Below are positions 26,062-35,137 of a stretch of DNA of 64,000 nucleotides, piece by piece. Location of the stretch: the NCBI GenBank assembly GCA_937991535.1, contig CALKHN010000089.1:28821-92820 (forward strand), written 5' to 3'. Source of the stretch: an uncultured Sphingobacteriales bacterium (GTDB lineage Bacteria; Bacteroidota; Bacteroidia; Chitinophagales; Chitinophagaceae). Position numbers and translations under genes: made by a program. How positions within the stretch are numbered: position 1 is the stretch's first letter; each line of letters opens with the position of its first letter. The notes beneath the pieces are model-generated. The model worked only from the letters and a program-made list of their open reading frames with translations. It did no database searches and had not been told where the DNA came from.

Positions 26062-27090
26062 TCATCCTCTCCACCCATGCGCCTCTCTTACTTTTATCAT
26101 GGCGGCAAGAATATCATTCCATGTTTGCTGCTTGTGCATTACTTCATTGGGAAACATGCAACCATCCCAGCAAATATGATTGAACGCTTTTGTAAGGTTG
26201 CCTTTTTCATCGCGCAGCCAGTAGCCTGCATCGTGGGTGATGTCTAATTTTCCGTTGGGATCTGTTGCCAGGCAATGCCGTCCGGTTTTGTCGTGCGAGC
26301 CTGTGCCATGAACTGTTCCGTCATTCTGCGCCACATGAAAATCAATGGTCCACGGACGAAGCGCTGCTGTTAATTTTTTCAGCCCTTCTTCGAGTGTCGC
26401 GCGATCGCTCCATTGAAAATCTTCAGGAAGTATGCGATGTTCAGGTGCATTATAACCTAAGAGGTATAAAAAGGTGTGCGACATGTCGGCCTGGAAACCG
26501 ATATTGGGACGATCCACTGCTTCCAGCGTATCAATCATTGTCTTCCAGCTATGCATGCCTGCCCAACAGATTTCACCTTCAGCGGCAAGCTTCTCGCCAT
26601 AGTCTGCAGCTATATCGCAGGCTGTACGAAATGTTTCTGCAATCAATTTAGTGCTGTTCACAGGATCTTTATACCATTGATCAGGGCTGCTGGCAGAGTC
26701 AATGCGAATGACCCCGTACTGGCGAATACCTATATCATTTAATTTTTGTGCAAATACACAGCTTTTACGCACCTGCTCCACAAAAAACTTACGATCATCG
26801 GCACTACCTAATATAGGTCCGCCCCATATAGGTGCTACAAGACTGCCAATACTCAGGTTATGGCTGCTTACTTTATCCGCCAGTTTTTTTGGACCATCAA
26901 CATCGTCCAGGTCTATAGATGGATCAAATAATCCTACATCCACTCCATCGAATTTTATACCATTCACTTCAGCGGCAGCGGTATATTCAAGCATCGTATC
27001 TATCAGCAACGGTGGTTCTGAATCAGGACCTTTGCCAACAACCCCTGGCCATGTGGCATTGTGCAATTTTGGATAGTTGTTCTTCTCCAT
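26062..27090 (-). CDS. Sugar phosphate isomerase/epimerase-like TIM-barrel protein
   Basis: The 342-residue protein belongs to the xylose isomerase-like/AP endonuclease 2 superfamily. Candidate metal ligands lie in AAEGEICWAG (Glu), GFQADMSHTF (Asp, His), and DFHVAQNDG..GSHDKTGRH near the C-terminus. Relatives act as isomerases, epimerases or dehydratases on sugars and inositols, and some act on 3-keto-sugars. Its place between a PMI-like cupin and a Gfo/Idh dehydrogenase supports a role in the same pathway. The long repeat spacers on both sides are unusual within an operon. Confidence 0.82.
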   Translation of the reverse strand: MEKNNYPKLHNATWPGVVGKGPDSEPPLLIDTMLEYTAAAEVNGIKFDGVDVGLFDPSIDLDDVDGPKKLADKVSSHNLSIGSLVAPIWGGPILGSADDRKFFVEQVRKSCVFAQKLNDIGIRQYGVIRIDSASSPDQWYKDPVNSTKLIAETFRTACDIAADYGEKLAAEGEICWAGMHSWKTMIDTLEAVDRPNIGFQADMSHTFLYLLGYNAPEHRILPEDFQWSDRATLEEGLKKLTAALRPWTIDFHVAQNDGTVHGTGSHDKTGRHCLATDPNGKLDITHDAGYWLRDEKGNLTKAFNHICWDGCMFPNEVMHKQQTWNDILAAMIKVREAHGWRG

Positions 27091-27098
27091 ATCTTCTC

Positions 27099-27134
27099 GA
27101 TTTATGATTTTTGATTTGTTGATTTTCGATTTAT
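27099..27134. repeat. Heptad array in the leader of the TIM-barrel gene
   Basis: Units GATTTAT, GATTTTT, GATTTGTT (one base longer), GATTTTC and GATTTAT follow one another about ten bases upstream of the start codon. Confidence 0.65.
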
Positions 27135-27181
27135 CTGATACTGTTGTAAGTTAACCATAATATACCGGATCATTTTGTGAG

Positions 27182-27281
27182 CAGTCAATAGTCAATAGGT
27201 AATAGTGAATAGTCAATATGTTTCACTTCTTACATTGTCAAACGACAATTGTTCCTTTCACTATTCACTATTCACCATTCA
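27182..27281. repeat. Pair of opposed heptad arrays after the PMI-like gene
   Basis: Bases 27257-27281 on the minus strand read TGAA (with the stop TGA), TGGTGAA, TAGTGAA, TAGTGAA. Bases 27182-27216 on the plus strand read CAGTCAA, TAGTCAA, TAGGTAA, TAGTGAA, TAGTCAA. The two are inverted relative to each other and could pair across a loop of about 40 bases. Confidence 0.8.
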
Positions 27282-28499
27282 CTCCCCAATCACGAGATCC
27301 GGGTTGCCCGGTCCAAAATGTTTTAATATAACAATGGGATCGGTTGCCGACGGATTTACAATGGTAACACCTTCCTGTGCCGCTTTTTCACTCACAAAAA
27401 ACTCATCGTTGGTTAATTGCCCGTAGCGGATCAGTGCCGGGGTTTCAATATCCCAAACGCCAAATTTACCATGCCCCTGCATTACAATGATACCATAAGC
27501 GCCGCTGTCTTTTATTGTTACCGTTGCTCCCGGAAGAACCGTAAGTTCTTTTGCACTAAAAGCATTCGATTTATAACAGATCCAGTTTTCTATATAACCC
27601 TGCGCTTTCATTTCATCCAGTGATTTTACGGGTTTAGGCGCCATAAACCGGTTGGCCATTGTATTGGGGTCAACATTCAGTTCCCAATCCAGTACATCAA
27701 TCAATGCATCAAAATCACCGATGCTTTCTTTAGGCGTTCCGTTCCATAATAATTCTTCAGGAATGATGGCTTCATTTACAAGTGACTGGTACATGGCAAA
27801 TACATCAGAAGCTTTTTGTGGTTCATAGGTACACATACTGCCTGGTGCATGCAGCAGGCCCGGCGGCACATCCCATCCGGTGCCAGGTTCGAGGCGGTAT
27901 GCCTGGGAATAATTGGTGATTTTATTGTCTCCCTTTGTAAAATTTACAAGGCATTCACGGATCTGTTCTTTAGTGGTGCCCGGCGCTATACCAATAAATG
28001 TGTAAGGAAAATCGCCGCCATGATTATTCAGTTGCGGGGGAAAATAGTACGCTTCGGGTTTACCTTTCTGCCCTATCAGTGCGGCTTTTTCATCATTGTG
28101 ATGTACATGGTGGGGGAGTGGTCCCATATTGTCGAAGAACTTTGAATACATGGGCCAGGATTCATATTCTTTCCACAACCTTTCGCCAATGAGGGCGCCT
28201 TTGAGTTCACTTACGGCATCTCTCAGTAGTATTTGTACCGTTTTTGATCCGTCGTTAAATACCACGGGGCTTAATCCTTCATTTTCTCCGGTGAGCGGCC
28301 CGTTTTTTGCCGGTGTGGTGGAAGAAAACCAGCGTTCGTCTATACCTCCGCGTTGTCCGCCCAGTACATAATAATCATCGGGGTGTAATTTAATTCTTCT
28401 TCCCGGCACGCAAAACGACCTGGGCACCCAGGTTGGCGCCAAACGCAAGATCCCTTTTCCCTGGTCCAAAGCTTTTTGTGCTACACTTAATTTTTCCAT
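27279..28499 (-). CDS. Class I mannose-6-phosphate isomerase-like cupin protein
   Basis: The 406-residue protein resembles type I phosphomannose isomerases. Expected zinc ligands are seen in PHHVHHND (His pair), KPEAYYF (Glu) and PPGLLHAPG (His). The C-terminal third is a second, cupin-like barrel. The true substrate may be a non-phosphorylated ketose or a related sugar, because the neighbours are not phosphosugar enzymes. It lies 22 bases downstream of the DUF4432 gene, so the two are co-transcribed. Confidence 0.78.
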   Translation of the reverse strand: MEKLSVAQKALDQGKGILRLAPTWVPRSFCVPGRRIKLHPDDYYVLGGQRGGIDERWFSSTTPAKNGPLTGENEGLSPVVFNDGSKTVQILLRDAVSELKGALIGERLWKEYESWPMYSKFFDNMGPLPHHVHHNDEKAALIGQKGKPEAYYFPPQLNNHGGDFPYTFIGIAPGTTKEQIRECLVNFTKGDNKITNYSQAYRLEPGTGWDVPPGLLHAPGSMCTYEPQKASDVFAMYQSLVNEAIIPEELLWNGTPKESIGDFDALIDVLDWELNVDPNTMANRFMAPKPVKSLDEMKAQGYIENWICYKSNAFSAKELTVLPGATVTIKDSGAYGIIVMQGHGKFGVWDIETPALIRYGQLTNDEFFVSEKAAQEGVTIVNPSATDPIVILKHFGPGNPDLVIGE

Positions 28500-28521
28500 T
28501 GTGTGAAATTGAAATTGGTTT

Positions 28522-29604
28522 TTAATCAGCGATGTTATGTGTTTTTAAAAAATCTTTAAGGTGTTTTTCCTGGTGTAAAATTTCGAAGCGCAGATCATAT
28601 TGCCGCGTTTCTCCGGGGGCAAGATAAATCAGTGTGTTCTGCATTCTTGCTTTTGCCTGTCCAATGGGAGGATGTGTTCCCGGCTCAAGCCCTGTAACAT
28701 ATTCGCCCTTTCCCCAATGCTGCCAGTTGGTTAGCCAGGGCATTTGGTGTTTTGAAAATTGGATACTAACGGCAATGCCTAACTGAGCATTGTATAAGCC
28801 ACATACAGCCTGCCCGTTACTATCTGGCGCCACATCAATAAAAGCGGCTTCTTCTCCGCCGCCGCTATGTTCATCCAGGGGCGCCATGCAGTTACGGAAA
28901 TCATTTCCCTCCCTGAATATCCTCGGATCAGCATCTCGGGCCTTCCATTGACCGTTCCATAGCAGTCGTGCGCCTTCATCTGCCAGTGGCCAACCCAAAT
29001 TGCAATGATACAGCAACATGTGCGGTGCAGCAGTGTTGCCCCTGTTGCTTACTTCATCATGAATTTGAATAAAGGCCTCACCGAGCTTTCCTGAAATTGT
29101 TCGCCTGAGTTCAAGCCGGGTACCCAATGCCTGGCTTTCTTTCATTACGCCGGTAATACGCATTTCCATTTTGCCTGCAACCGGGTCGGGTTGTATTACA
29201 GATTCTATGGCCGCGGGAAGATTACTTATTGCTCCATGCAGTCCGCGTTCACCGTATTCATCCGATTCGGGCCCGCCCACATGGGTTAACCCGCAGGTAG
29301 TAAGCAGTCCGCCACCAAATGTTTTAAGCCAGTCTGCCCCTTTATTTGAAAACGGCTGGGGAGCGCTGACGCCGGAATGACTAAGCCATGCCAGGCTATG
29401 CTGGTTATAGAATGCATCTGCAATATCCATGGCACGGTCAATAACCACTTTATAACGCAGTCCGGTTCCTGTATTGATCCATGCCACACGGGTACCGCGT
29501 GATAAACCATTGTCCAATACCGCTGTTTCTATACCGCCCAATTGTGTATATGATGAAATTTTATCCTTCCAGGTGTGATGTGCCAAACCGTTATTTTTAA
29601 GCAA
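28522..29604 (-). CDS. DUF4432 family (aldose 1-epimerase-like) protein
   Basis: The 360-residue protein has the beta-sandwich pattern of galactose mutarotase relatives. The DUF4432 features are the N-terminal DRAMDI, the central CGLTHVGGP, HGAISNLPA, and the LLYHCNLGWPLADEG segment with its histidine. It probably equilibrates anomers or isomerises a sugar for the downstream enzymes. It is the first gene of the operon. The 463-base region upstream separates it from the divergent DUF1080 gene. Confidence 0.82.
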   Translation of the reverse strand: MLKNNGLAHHTWKDKISSYTQLGGIETAVLDNGLSRGTRVAWINTGTGLRYKVVIDRAMDIADAFYNQHSLAWLSHSGVSAPQPFSNKGADWLKTFGGGLLTTCGLTHVGGPESDEYGERGLHGAISNLPAAIESVIQPDPVAGKMEMRITGVMKESQALGTRLELRRTISGKLGEAFIQIHDEVSNRGNTAAPHMLLYHCNLGWPLADEGARLLWNGQWKARDADPRIFREGNDFRNCMAPLDEHSGGGEEAAFIDVAPDSNGQAVCGLYNAQLGIAVSIQFSKHQMPWLTNWQHWGKGEYVTGLEPGTHPPIGQAKARMQNTLIYLAPGETRQYDLRFEILHQEKHLKDFLKTHNIAD

Positions 29605-30067
29605 CCATTAATTGTAATTTGATCTTACCAAATCCCGTATCAGTTATACAGGAAGCCAATATTTATTTGTAATTGGAGTTCTAATGTAGGAAAATCTGCC
29701 GACAAAAAATTAGATCAGGGGAGTTAATGTTAACTTTTCATTCTGCTCTTTTATAGTAAAACCGGGCTAAAAAGCAGGCGTATGTTTTTTTCAGTGTGCA
29801 AATATGCCTTGCTGCCTGTTTAATTCATATACAATGCGGGTTTGAAGCATGATCACCGGCTGTAGCAGTAATCAATTTTTGAGTTTCGCAGCCAGTTATT
29901 TTTGCGGCATTCTGTCCTGTGCCATCCTGTGCCGGCTATACCGCAAACGGCAATTATTTATAGGTATATTCATAACTGAAAAAGTATATCAGCAATTGTT
30001 TTCCGCTGTCTGTTTTTTTTCCTTAGCTTGTTGCGGTATAAAAAATTTTATCTTAAAAAAAATTAAA
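29605..30067. other. Divergent promoter region of DUF4432 operon and DUF1080 gene
   Basis: No gene is supported here. The frame of the DUF1080 gene stays open upstream to an ATG at 29849, but the extension is Cys- and Phe-rich and would bury the lipoprotein signal. TATTTTTG at 29897-29904 fits the -7 consensus, with TTG 15 bases upstream, which is shorter than usual. No operator was recognised. Confidence 0.4.
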
Positions 30068-30859
30068 ATGATAAGAAAAATTAGCTACTGCTTTGGAATA
30101 ATGATTGCAGGCTTTATAATCGGTGGTTGTAACCCGGGTACAAGTTCGGATAAAGGGCAAATAGATGCTGACGCTGCTGCTCCTGCTCCTGCTGCTGTTG
30201 CAACCGACGATGGATTTGAACAAATATTTGATGGTAAAACACTCAACGGATGGGAAGGCGATACCGCTTACTGGAGAGCGGAAGGCGGCAGCCTGGTAGG
30301 TGAAGTAACACCAGACAAACTTTTAAAAAGCAATACTTTTATTATTTACCAGGGAGGCAATCCAAAAGATTTTGAATTAAAGCTGGAATTTAAAATCACC
30401 GAAACCGGAAACAGTGGTATCAATTACAGAAGCGAAATGTTTCCGGGTGTGCCTCATGCCTTAAAGGGATACCAGACCGATATTGACGGAAGAAATAATT
30501 ATACCGGACAAAATTATGAAGAACGCGGACGTACAACACTTGCCTACCGCGGGCAAAAAGTTACTATACCCAATACACCCGGAGAATCCAAAAAAAATGC
30601 CTGGACTGCGGCTATCGTTGACGGATCGCTGGGAAGTTCCGATTCTTTAAAAACACTGATCAAATCCAATGACTGGAATACGTGCCATATTGTTGCGAAA
30701 GGCAATCATTTGCAACATTATATTAATGGTGTTTTAATGAGCGATGTAACAGATGATGATACAACCCACCGAAAATTGGAAGGATTGCTGGGTATACAGG
30801 TGCATGTTGGCCCGCCCATGCAGGTGCAATACCGCAATATCATGTTAAAGAACTTATAG
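30068..30859 (+). CDS. DUF1080 (3-keto-disaccharide hydrolase-like) lipoprotein
   Basis: The protein is 263 residues from the ATG at 30068. A lipoprotein signal (AGFIIGGC) is followed by an Ala/Pro-rich linker and a concanavalin-like DUF1080 domain. The domain begins at FEQIFDGKTLNGWEG and contains the motif GNSGINYRSEM. Characterised members hydrolyse 3-keto-glycosides or bind glycans in the envelope. Its divergent position next to a Gfo/Idh dehydrogenase operon suggests a 3-keto-sugar route, which is an inference. Confidence 0.87.
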   Translation: MIRKISYCFGIMIAGFIIGGCNPGTSSDKGQIDADAAAPAPAAVATDDGFEQIFDGKTLNGWEGDTAYWRAEGGSLVGEVTPDKLLKSNTFIIYQGGNPKDFELKLEFKITETGNSGINYRSEMFPGVPHALKGYQTDIDGRNNYTGQNYEERGRTTLAYRGQKVTIPNTPGESKKNAWTAAIVDGSLGSSDSLKTLIKSNDWNTCHIVAKGNHLQHYINGVLMSDVTDDDTTHRKLEGLLGIQVHVGPPMQVQYRNIMLKNL

Positions 30860-30885
30860 ACGCATTCTTTATAATCTTTTTTCAG

Positions 30886-30922
30886 GCAGGTCATTTCAGG
30901 ATATGAGATGACCTGCTTTTTT
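30886..30922 (+). terminator. Intrinsic terminator after the DUF1080 gene
   Basis: GCAGGTCAT and ATGACCTGC form a nine-pair stem with a 13-base loop followed by six T. It starts 27 bases after the stop codon. Confidence 0.8.
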
Positions 30923-31416
30923 CCTGTAACTGATCAGTTGTATCCTTTTATAACATTCAGGAGTTGCTTATCCATGGGCGGTGAAGGACAATTGGAAAAC
31001 AACCAGGCGTGGCGGATTTTAAACAAAAAATGTGCGGCTATAACGCTAAAAAAAAGGTCTGATTCAATTGTGCATGCACGCTATGCAGAAAACTTATGGG
31101 TAATATTTTCTACATAGGAATGTAGATTAATTTACTCCGGCATAACTATTAACAATCATTTTCAAGCGGGAACAGGAAATAAATGCTTGTAGGCTGTATG
31201 CAGTCACCTTATAAAAGGGTTGTAGCCCTCGCTAAAACCCTTTCTCCCTTTGCAGATTCAATTTAATTTTCATGATCATGGCACATCGCGGGTAATTATT
31301 TTTCAATTACCCGAAAGGGAATTTGAAATAAGTATTCCGAAAACATGCCCTGCTGCATTTGTATGGGCCGTTGAATTTGATGGCATAATATTTCATATAC
31401 ATAGAGAAAAACCGGT
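30923..31416 (+). other. Long gene-free leader upstream of ku with two hairpins
   Basis: AAAGGGTT/AACCCTTT at 31214-31243 forms an eight-pair stem. CGGGTAATT/AATTACCCG at 31289-31313 forms a perfect nine-pair stem with a seven-base loop. Neither is followed by a T run. A 69-codon open frame at 30908-31117 has no coding character. No TANNTTTG promoter was found close to ku. Confidence 0.45.
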
Positions 31417-32196
31417 ATGAAAGCAATCTGGACAGGGGCCATCGGATTTGGTCTCGTAAATATTCCCGTTAAATTATACAGCGCAATTCAACAAAGCGAA
31501 CTCGACCTGGATATGCTTGATAAAAAAGATCATGCGAACATAAAGTTCAAAAGAGTAAATGCCAATACCGGCAAAGAAGTGGCATGGGAAAATATTATCA
31601 GAGGTTATAAAATGGATGACCGGTATGTAATACTGGACCCTGAAGATTTTGAAAAGGCCAATCCCGAAAAAACAAAGACCATATCCATTGATGCATTTGT
31701 GAACGAAAAGGACATTGACGGGATTTATTTTGAAATGCCATATTACCTGCAACCCGAAAAGGCAGGCGTAAGAGCTTATGCCTTATTGCGCGACGCATTA
31801 AAAAAAACCGGGAAAGCCGGACTGGGCACTTTTGTATTGCGAAACCGGGAAAGTCTTGTACTGGTTAAACCTGCGGGCGATATTTTGTTGTTGAATAAAA
31901 TTCGTTTTGCACAGGAAATCAGGGATGCGGATGAGATTAAAGTGCCGTCCACCCCAAGTAAACCAGCAGAGCTGAAGATGGCTATACAACTTATTCAGCA
32001 ATTAACAACAGACTTTGATATTAAAAAATACAAAGATACTTACACTGAAAAATTATTGAAACTGATCAAAGCAAAAGGTAAAGGTAAAAAGGTGGCTGCA
32101 CCTGCCCTGCGGGTGGCGCACTCCCGCAGCCGCGACCTGATGTCGCAGTTAAAAGCCAGCCTTGAAACCCCCGCTACCAAACGAAAAGCTTCATAA
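31417..32196 (+). CDS. ku: Non-homologous end-joining protein Ku
   Basis: Bacterial Ku is a homodimeric ring that binds DNA ends and recruits LigD. The 259-residue protein begins with the canonical MKAIWTGAIGFGLVNIPVKLY. It has the core beta-barrel motifs (GKEVAWENIIRGYKMDD, YYLQPEKAG) and a Lys-rich C-terminal tail (KAKGKGKKVAAP). It is followed after 62 bases by the LigD polymerase gene, which makes an NHEJ operon. Confidence 0.96.
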   Translation: MKAIWTGAIGFGLVNIPVKLYSAIQQSELDLDMLDKKDHANIKFKRVNANTGKEVAWENIIRGYKMDDRYVILDPEDFEKANPEKTKTISIDAFVNEKDIDGIYFEMPYYLQPEKAGVRAYALLRDALKKTGKAGLGTFVLRNRESLVLVKPAGDILLLNKIRFAQEIRDADEIKVPSTPSKPAELKMAIQLIQQLTTDFDIKKYKDTYTEKLLKLIKAKGKGKKVAAPALRVAHSRSRDLMSQLKASLETPATKRKAS

Positions 32197-32258
32197 GCAA
32201 CGCGTGAGCAATATTATAGTAGGATGTGAATGTCAGGAAAACTTAGTAAATCTGTAGT

Positions 32259-33149
32259 ATGAAAAAGGAGCAACTTCATTTAACAAGCCTTGATAAAGTT
32301 TATTGGCCGGATGAGGGGATTACTAAAGGTGATCTTATTGAGTATTACAAAACAATGGCTCCGTATATTTTGCCTTATCTGAAAAACCGGCCGCTTTCAT
32401 TGAAACGAAACCCGAATGGGATACTTGATGAGGGTTTTTACCAGAAAGACGCTGGTGAGTTTGCTCCGGATTGGATAAAAACGGAATCGGTATATGCTGA
32501 ATCTTCCGATAAAATGGTTCATTACCTGGTATGCAATAACGTAAAAAGTCTGCTGTATATCGCTAACCTCGGTTGTATAGAAATGAACCCGTGGAATTCA
32601 GTTATTTCCAAACCCGGTTATCCTGATTACCTGGTGATGGATATTGATCCTTCTGAAAAAAATACATTTGACGAAGTAGTGGATGTGGCGCTGGCTGTTA
32701 AAACAATCTTAGACAAAGCCAACGCTGAGGGATACTGTAAAACCTCCGGAGCAAGCGGTATGCATGTGTATATTCCATGTAATAAAAAGTACAGCTACGA
32801 TGAGGTAAGAGACTTTGCTAAAGCAATAGCCACCCGTGTACATGAGCAACTGCCCCGAATTACTACTATAGAGCGTTCGCTGGCTAAGCGTAAAAAGAAT
32901 GAAATATACATTGATTACCTTCAAAACAGCATTGGCCAAACGCTGGCCAGCGCTTACAGTGTGCGGCCAAGGCCATTAGCCACGGTGTCCGCGCCATTGG
33001 AATGGAAAGAAGTAAAACACGGTTTAAGTCCTGCACAGTTTACGCTCAAAAACATACATGAAAGGGTGAAACAAAAAGGCGATCTTTTTAAGGCGGTACT
33101 CGGAAAAGGACTGGATATGAAAAAGGCGCTTAAACTGCTTGAAGTATAA
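32259..33149 (+). CDS. ligD: Stand-alone LigD polymerase-domain protein
   Basis: The 296 residues correspond to the archaeo-eukaryotic primase-type polymerase module of LigD, which fills gaps during end joining. The catalytic metal site DID lies in LVMDIDPSE, and the nucleotide-binding SGASGMHVYIP motif and the IDYLQNSIGQTLASAYSVRP segment are present. No ligase or phosphoesterase module is attached or found nearby, so ligation would need a protein encoded elsewhere. Confidence 0.9.
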   Translation: MKKEQLHLTSLDKVYWPDEGITKGDLIEYYKTMAPYILPYLKNRPLSLKRNPNGILDEGFYQKDAGEFAPDWIKTESVYAESSDKMVHYLVCNNVKSLLYIANLGCIEMNPWNSVISKPGYPDYLVMDIDPSEKNTFDEVVDVALAVKTILDKANAEGYCKTSGASGMHVYIPCNKKYSYDEVRDFAKAIATRVHEQLPRITTIERSLAKRKKNEIYIDYLQNSIGQTLASAYSVRPRPLATVSAPLEWKEVKHGLSPAQFTLKNIHERVKQKGDLFKAVLGKGLDMKKALKLLEV

Positions 33150-33341
33150 AACAATTTATCGCCACCGGTGATAAACATCCTTTCAATAATATCTGCATAG
33201 GGATCATAAAAATCTGCAGGGAAGCAAATTATTCTGCAACCGCAGCAAAAAGACCTATGATTGACTTTAGTCAATGCTGGTGAAAAAATGAGTGGTATGG
33301 GTAAAATTTAATTACTTTGTATCTCAAAGTACTTTTAGTTC

Positions 33342-34115
33342 ATGGAAAATTTTACAGAGCGACATTCCATTGTGAGGAAAATATGGGGCCGGGCGGATAC
33401 GGTACTGTTTATTTTTGCCGGGGCCGCTGCTGAGTTTGCATTGAATAAAGCAGTGGATTGGCTGTATTTTACAGGAAAACTTCCTGCTGATCCGCTGGGG
33501 CGTTTATTTGGTACCGTAGGATATGCCCGGCAGATCATTTTTTCGGAAAAGGAGAAGGCATATGCGGCCATTGATAAAATGTCGAAGATTCATTCGGCAG
33601 TGGAGTCGTCCCGTGGAATGGCTATACCCGACTGGGCGTATCGCGATGTATTGTTTATGCTGATCCATTATTCGGTAGCCGCATTTGAAATGCTGGAAAG
33701 AAAATTAACTTCTTCGGAAAAGGAAGAAATTGTGGAGGTTTTTTGTACTGTTGGCCAACGGATGAAAATACCCGGCTTGCCGGTTGGATACAATGAATGG
33801 AAAGCAATGCACGGCAGGCACCTCGAAAATGATCTGCGCAAAAGTCAATATACTACCGATTTATATAAGCAGTACAGGCGGAGTCTTGGAAATCTCCGTT
33901 ACCTGGTTTTGATAGAAGTTCAAAAGCGTCTCGTTCCGCCAGGGGTGAAAAGATTGTTACAGTTAAACGGGATACCGCTGCTATCGCCTGCACTTTTCCT
34001 GTATAAAATATGCAGAACCTTAAAAATGGAATGGCTTTTAAAATCACTTTTATTACCACCGGCGTATATAAAACAAATCAGGGGGCTTGACTACAAAGGA
34101 AATGATGCTTTTTAA
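33342..34115 (+). CDS. MpaB-like (DUF2236) oxygenase-family protein
   Basis: The 257-residue helical protein has the arrangement typical of the DUF2236/MpaB group. RLFGTVGYARQIIFSEKEKAYAAI lies in the first half (split here as RLFGTVGYAR and QIIFSEKEKA), and a histidine in IHSAVES follows. Family members such as latex-clearing protein bind haem through such a histidine. The function here is unknown. It lies between the NHEJ genes and cvfB on the same strand. Confidence 0.6.
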   Translation: MENFTERHSIVRKIWGRADTVLFIFAGAAAEFALNKAVDWLYFTGKLPADPLGRLFGTVGYARQIIFSEKEKAYAAIDKMSKIHSAVESSRGMAIPDWAYRDVLFMLIHYSVAAFEMLERKLTSSEKEEIVEVFCTVGQRMKIPGLPVGYNEWKAMHGRHLENDLRKSQYTTDLYKQYRRSLGNLRYLVLIEVQKRLVPPGVKRLLQLNGIPLLSPALFLYKICRTLKMEWLLKSLLLPPAYIKQIRGLDYKGNDAF

Positions 34116-34232
34116 TTTTGAATGCCGCCTTTATAATGCTATGCGCAATAGCAATCGCTTTTTGATCTGTTCTGAAGAGAAATCAAAAATTTCTGCCATC
34201 GAAACATAGTGAAAGCCATACCTTTATTATTT

Positions 34233-35072
34233 ATGATCAGACCGGGAGAATACAATTTGCTGAAAGTAATTCGGGCCGTTGCTATTGGTGTGTACCTTGA
34301 TGATGAAAAGGAAGGTATTTTGCTACCCAAAAGATATGTGCCGGAAGGAACAAAAGTGGGTGATACGCTGAATGTGTTTGTCTACCACGATTCCGAAAGC
34401 CGCGTTATTGCCACCACACAGCAGCCTGCGGGAACAGTAGGCGATATTGTAATGCTTCCGGTAGTGTCTGTTACCCCACAGGGTGCGTTCATGGACTGGG
34501 GACTGCAGAAAGATATTTTTGTTCCGAAATCGAAGCAGCGGTCGCGCATGCATGCAGGTGAAAAATACCTTGTGAAAATTTATCTTGATGAACAAACAGG
34601 AAGGGTAGCGGCTACGGAAAAAATTGATGCATTCCTTAGCAATGAAGTGCTTACGGTAAAAGAAATGGAAATGGTTGACCTTGTGGTTTACCGCCCTACA
34701 GATATTGGCTATTTTGTGATCATCAACAATAAGCATACGGGGGTACTCCATTACAATGAAGTGTTCAGAGACCTGGCGCCTGGAGACAAATTAAAAGGAT
34801 TCATTAAAAACATAAGTGGAGAGAATAAGATAGATGTCGTAGCCGGCAAACCTGGATATGAAAAAGTTACGGACGAGGCTGGTAAGATCATTCGTTTACT
34901 CGAAGAAAACAACGGCTACCTGCCTTATAATGATAAATCGAACCCCGATGATATTTACAGCTTCTTCGGCATGAGCAAAAAAACCTTTAAGATGACCACC
35001 GGAAGTTTATACAAACAACAGAAAATTGTGTTTACCCAAACAGGAATTCAGCTAACGGATACCGCATCCTAA
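34233..35072 (+). CDS. cvfB: CvfB-family S1-like RNA-binding protein
   Basis: The 279-residue protein has tandem S1-type OB folds (AIGVYLDDEKEGILLPKRYV; VVSVTPQGAFMDWGLQKDI) and a C-terminal winged helix (LPYNDKSNPDDIYSFFGMSK). This is the layout of the YitL/CvfB family. I chose the ATG at 34233 (MIRPGEYNLLKV), which matches the family start. The GTG at 34209 would add eight residues. The cellular role is regulatory in staphylococci and not defined in this phylum. Confidence 0.85.
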   Translation: MIRPGEYNLLKVIRAVAIGVYLDDEKEGILLPKRYVPEGTKVGDTLNVFVYHDSESRVIATTQQPAGTVGDIVMLPVVSVTPQGAFMDWGLQKDIFVPKSKQRSRMHAGEKYLVKIYLDEQTGRVAATEKIDAFLSNEVLTVKEMEMVDLVVYRPTDIGYFVIINNKHTGVLHYNEVFRDLAPGDKLKGFIKNISGENKIDVVAGKPGYEKVTDEAGKIIRLLEENNGYLPYNDKSNPDDIYSFFGMSKKTFKMTTGSLYKQQKIVFTQTGIQLTDTAS

Positions 35073-35137
35073 ACTAAAAATCATAAACTGTAAATTGTAT
35101 TCCTTCGGTACCTTCATTTTACCTCAAAATTCCTGCT

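Noticed and set aside
29849..30067. N-terminal extension of the DUF1080 protein
   Set aside because: The extension would place the lipoprotein signal 73 residues inside the protein and has a non-coding composition.
30908..31117. A 69-codon reading frame upstream of ku
   Set aside because: It starts within a terminator stem, has no recognisable motif and has a random-looking composition.
31289..31313. Terminator upstream of ku
   Set aside because: The stem is strong but is followed by GAAAGGG rather than a T run.
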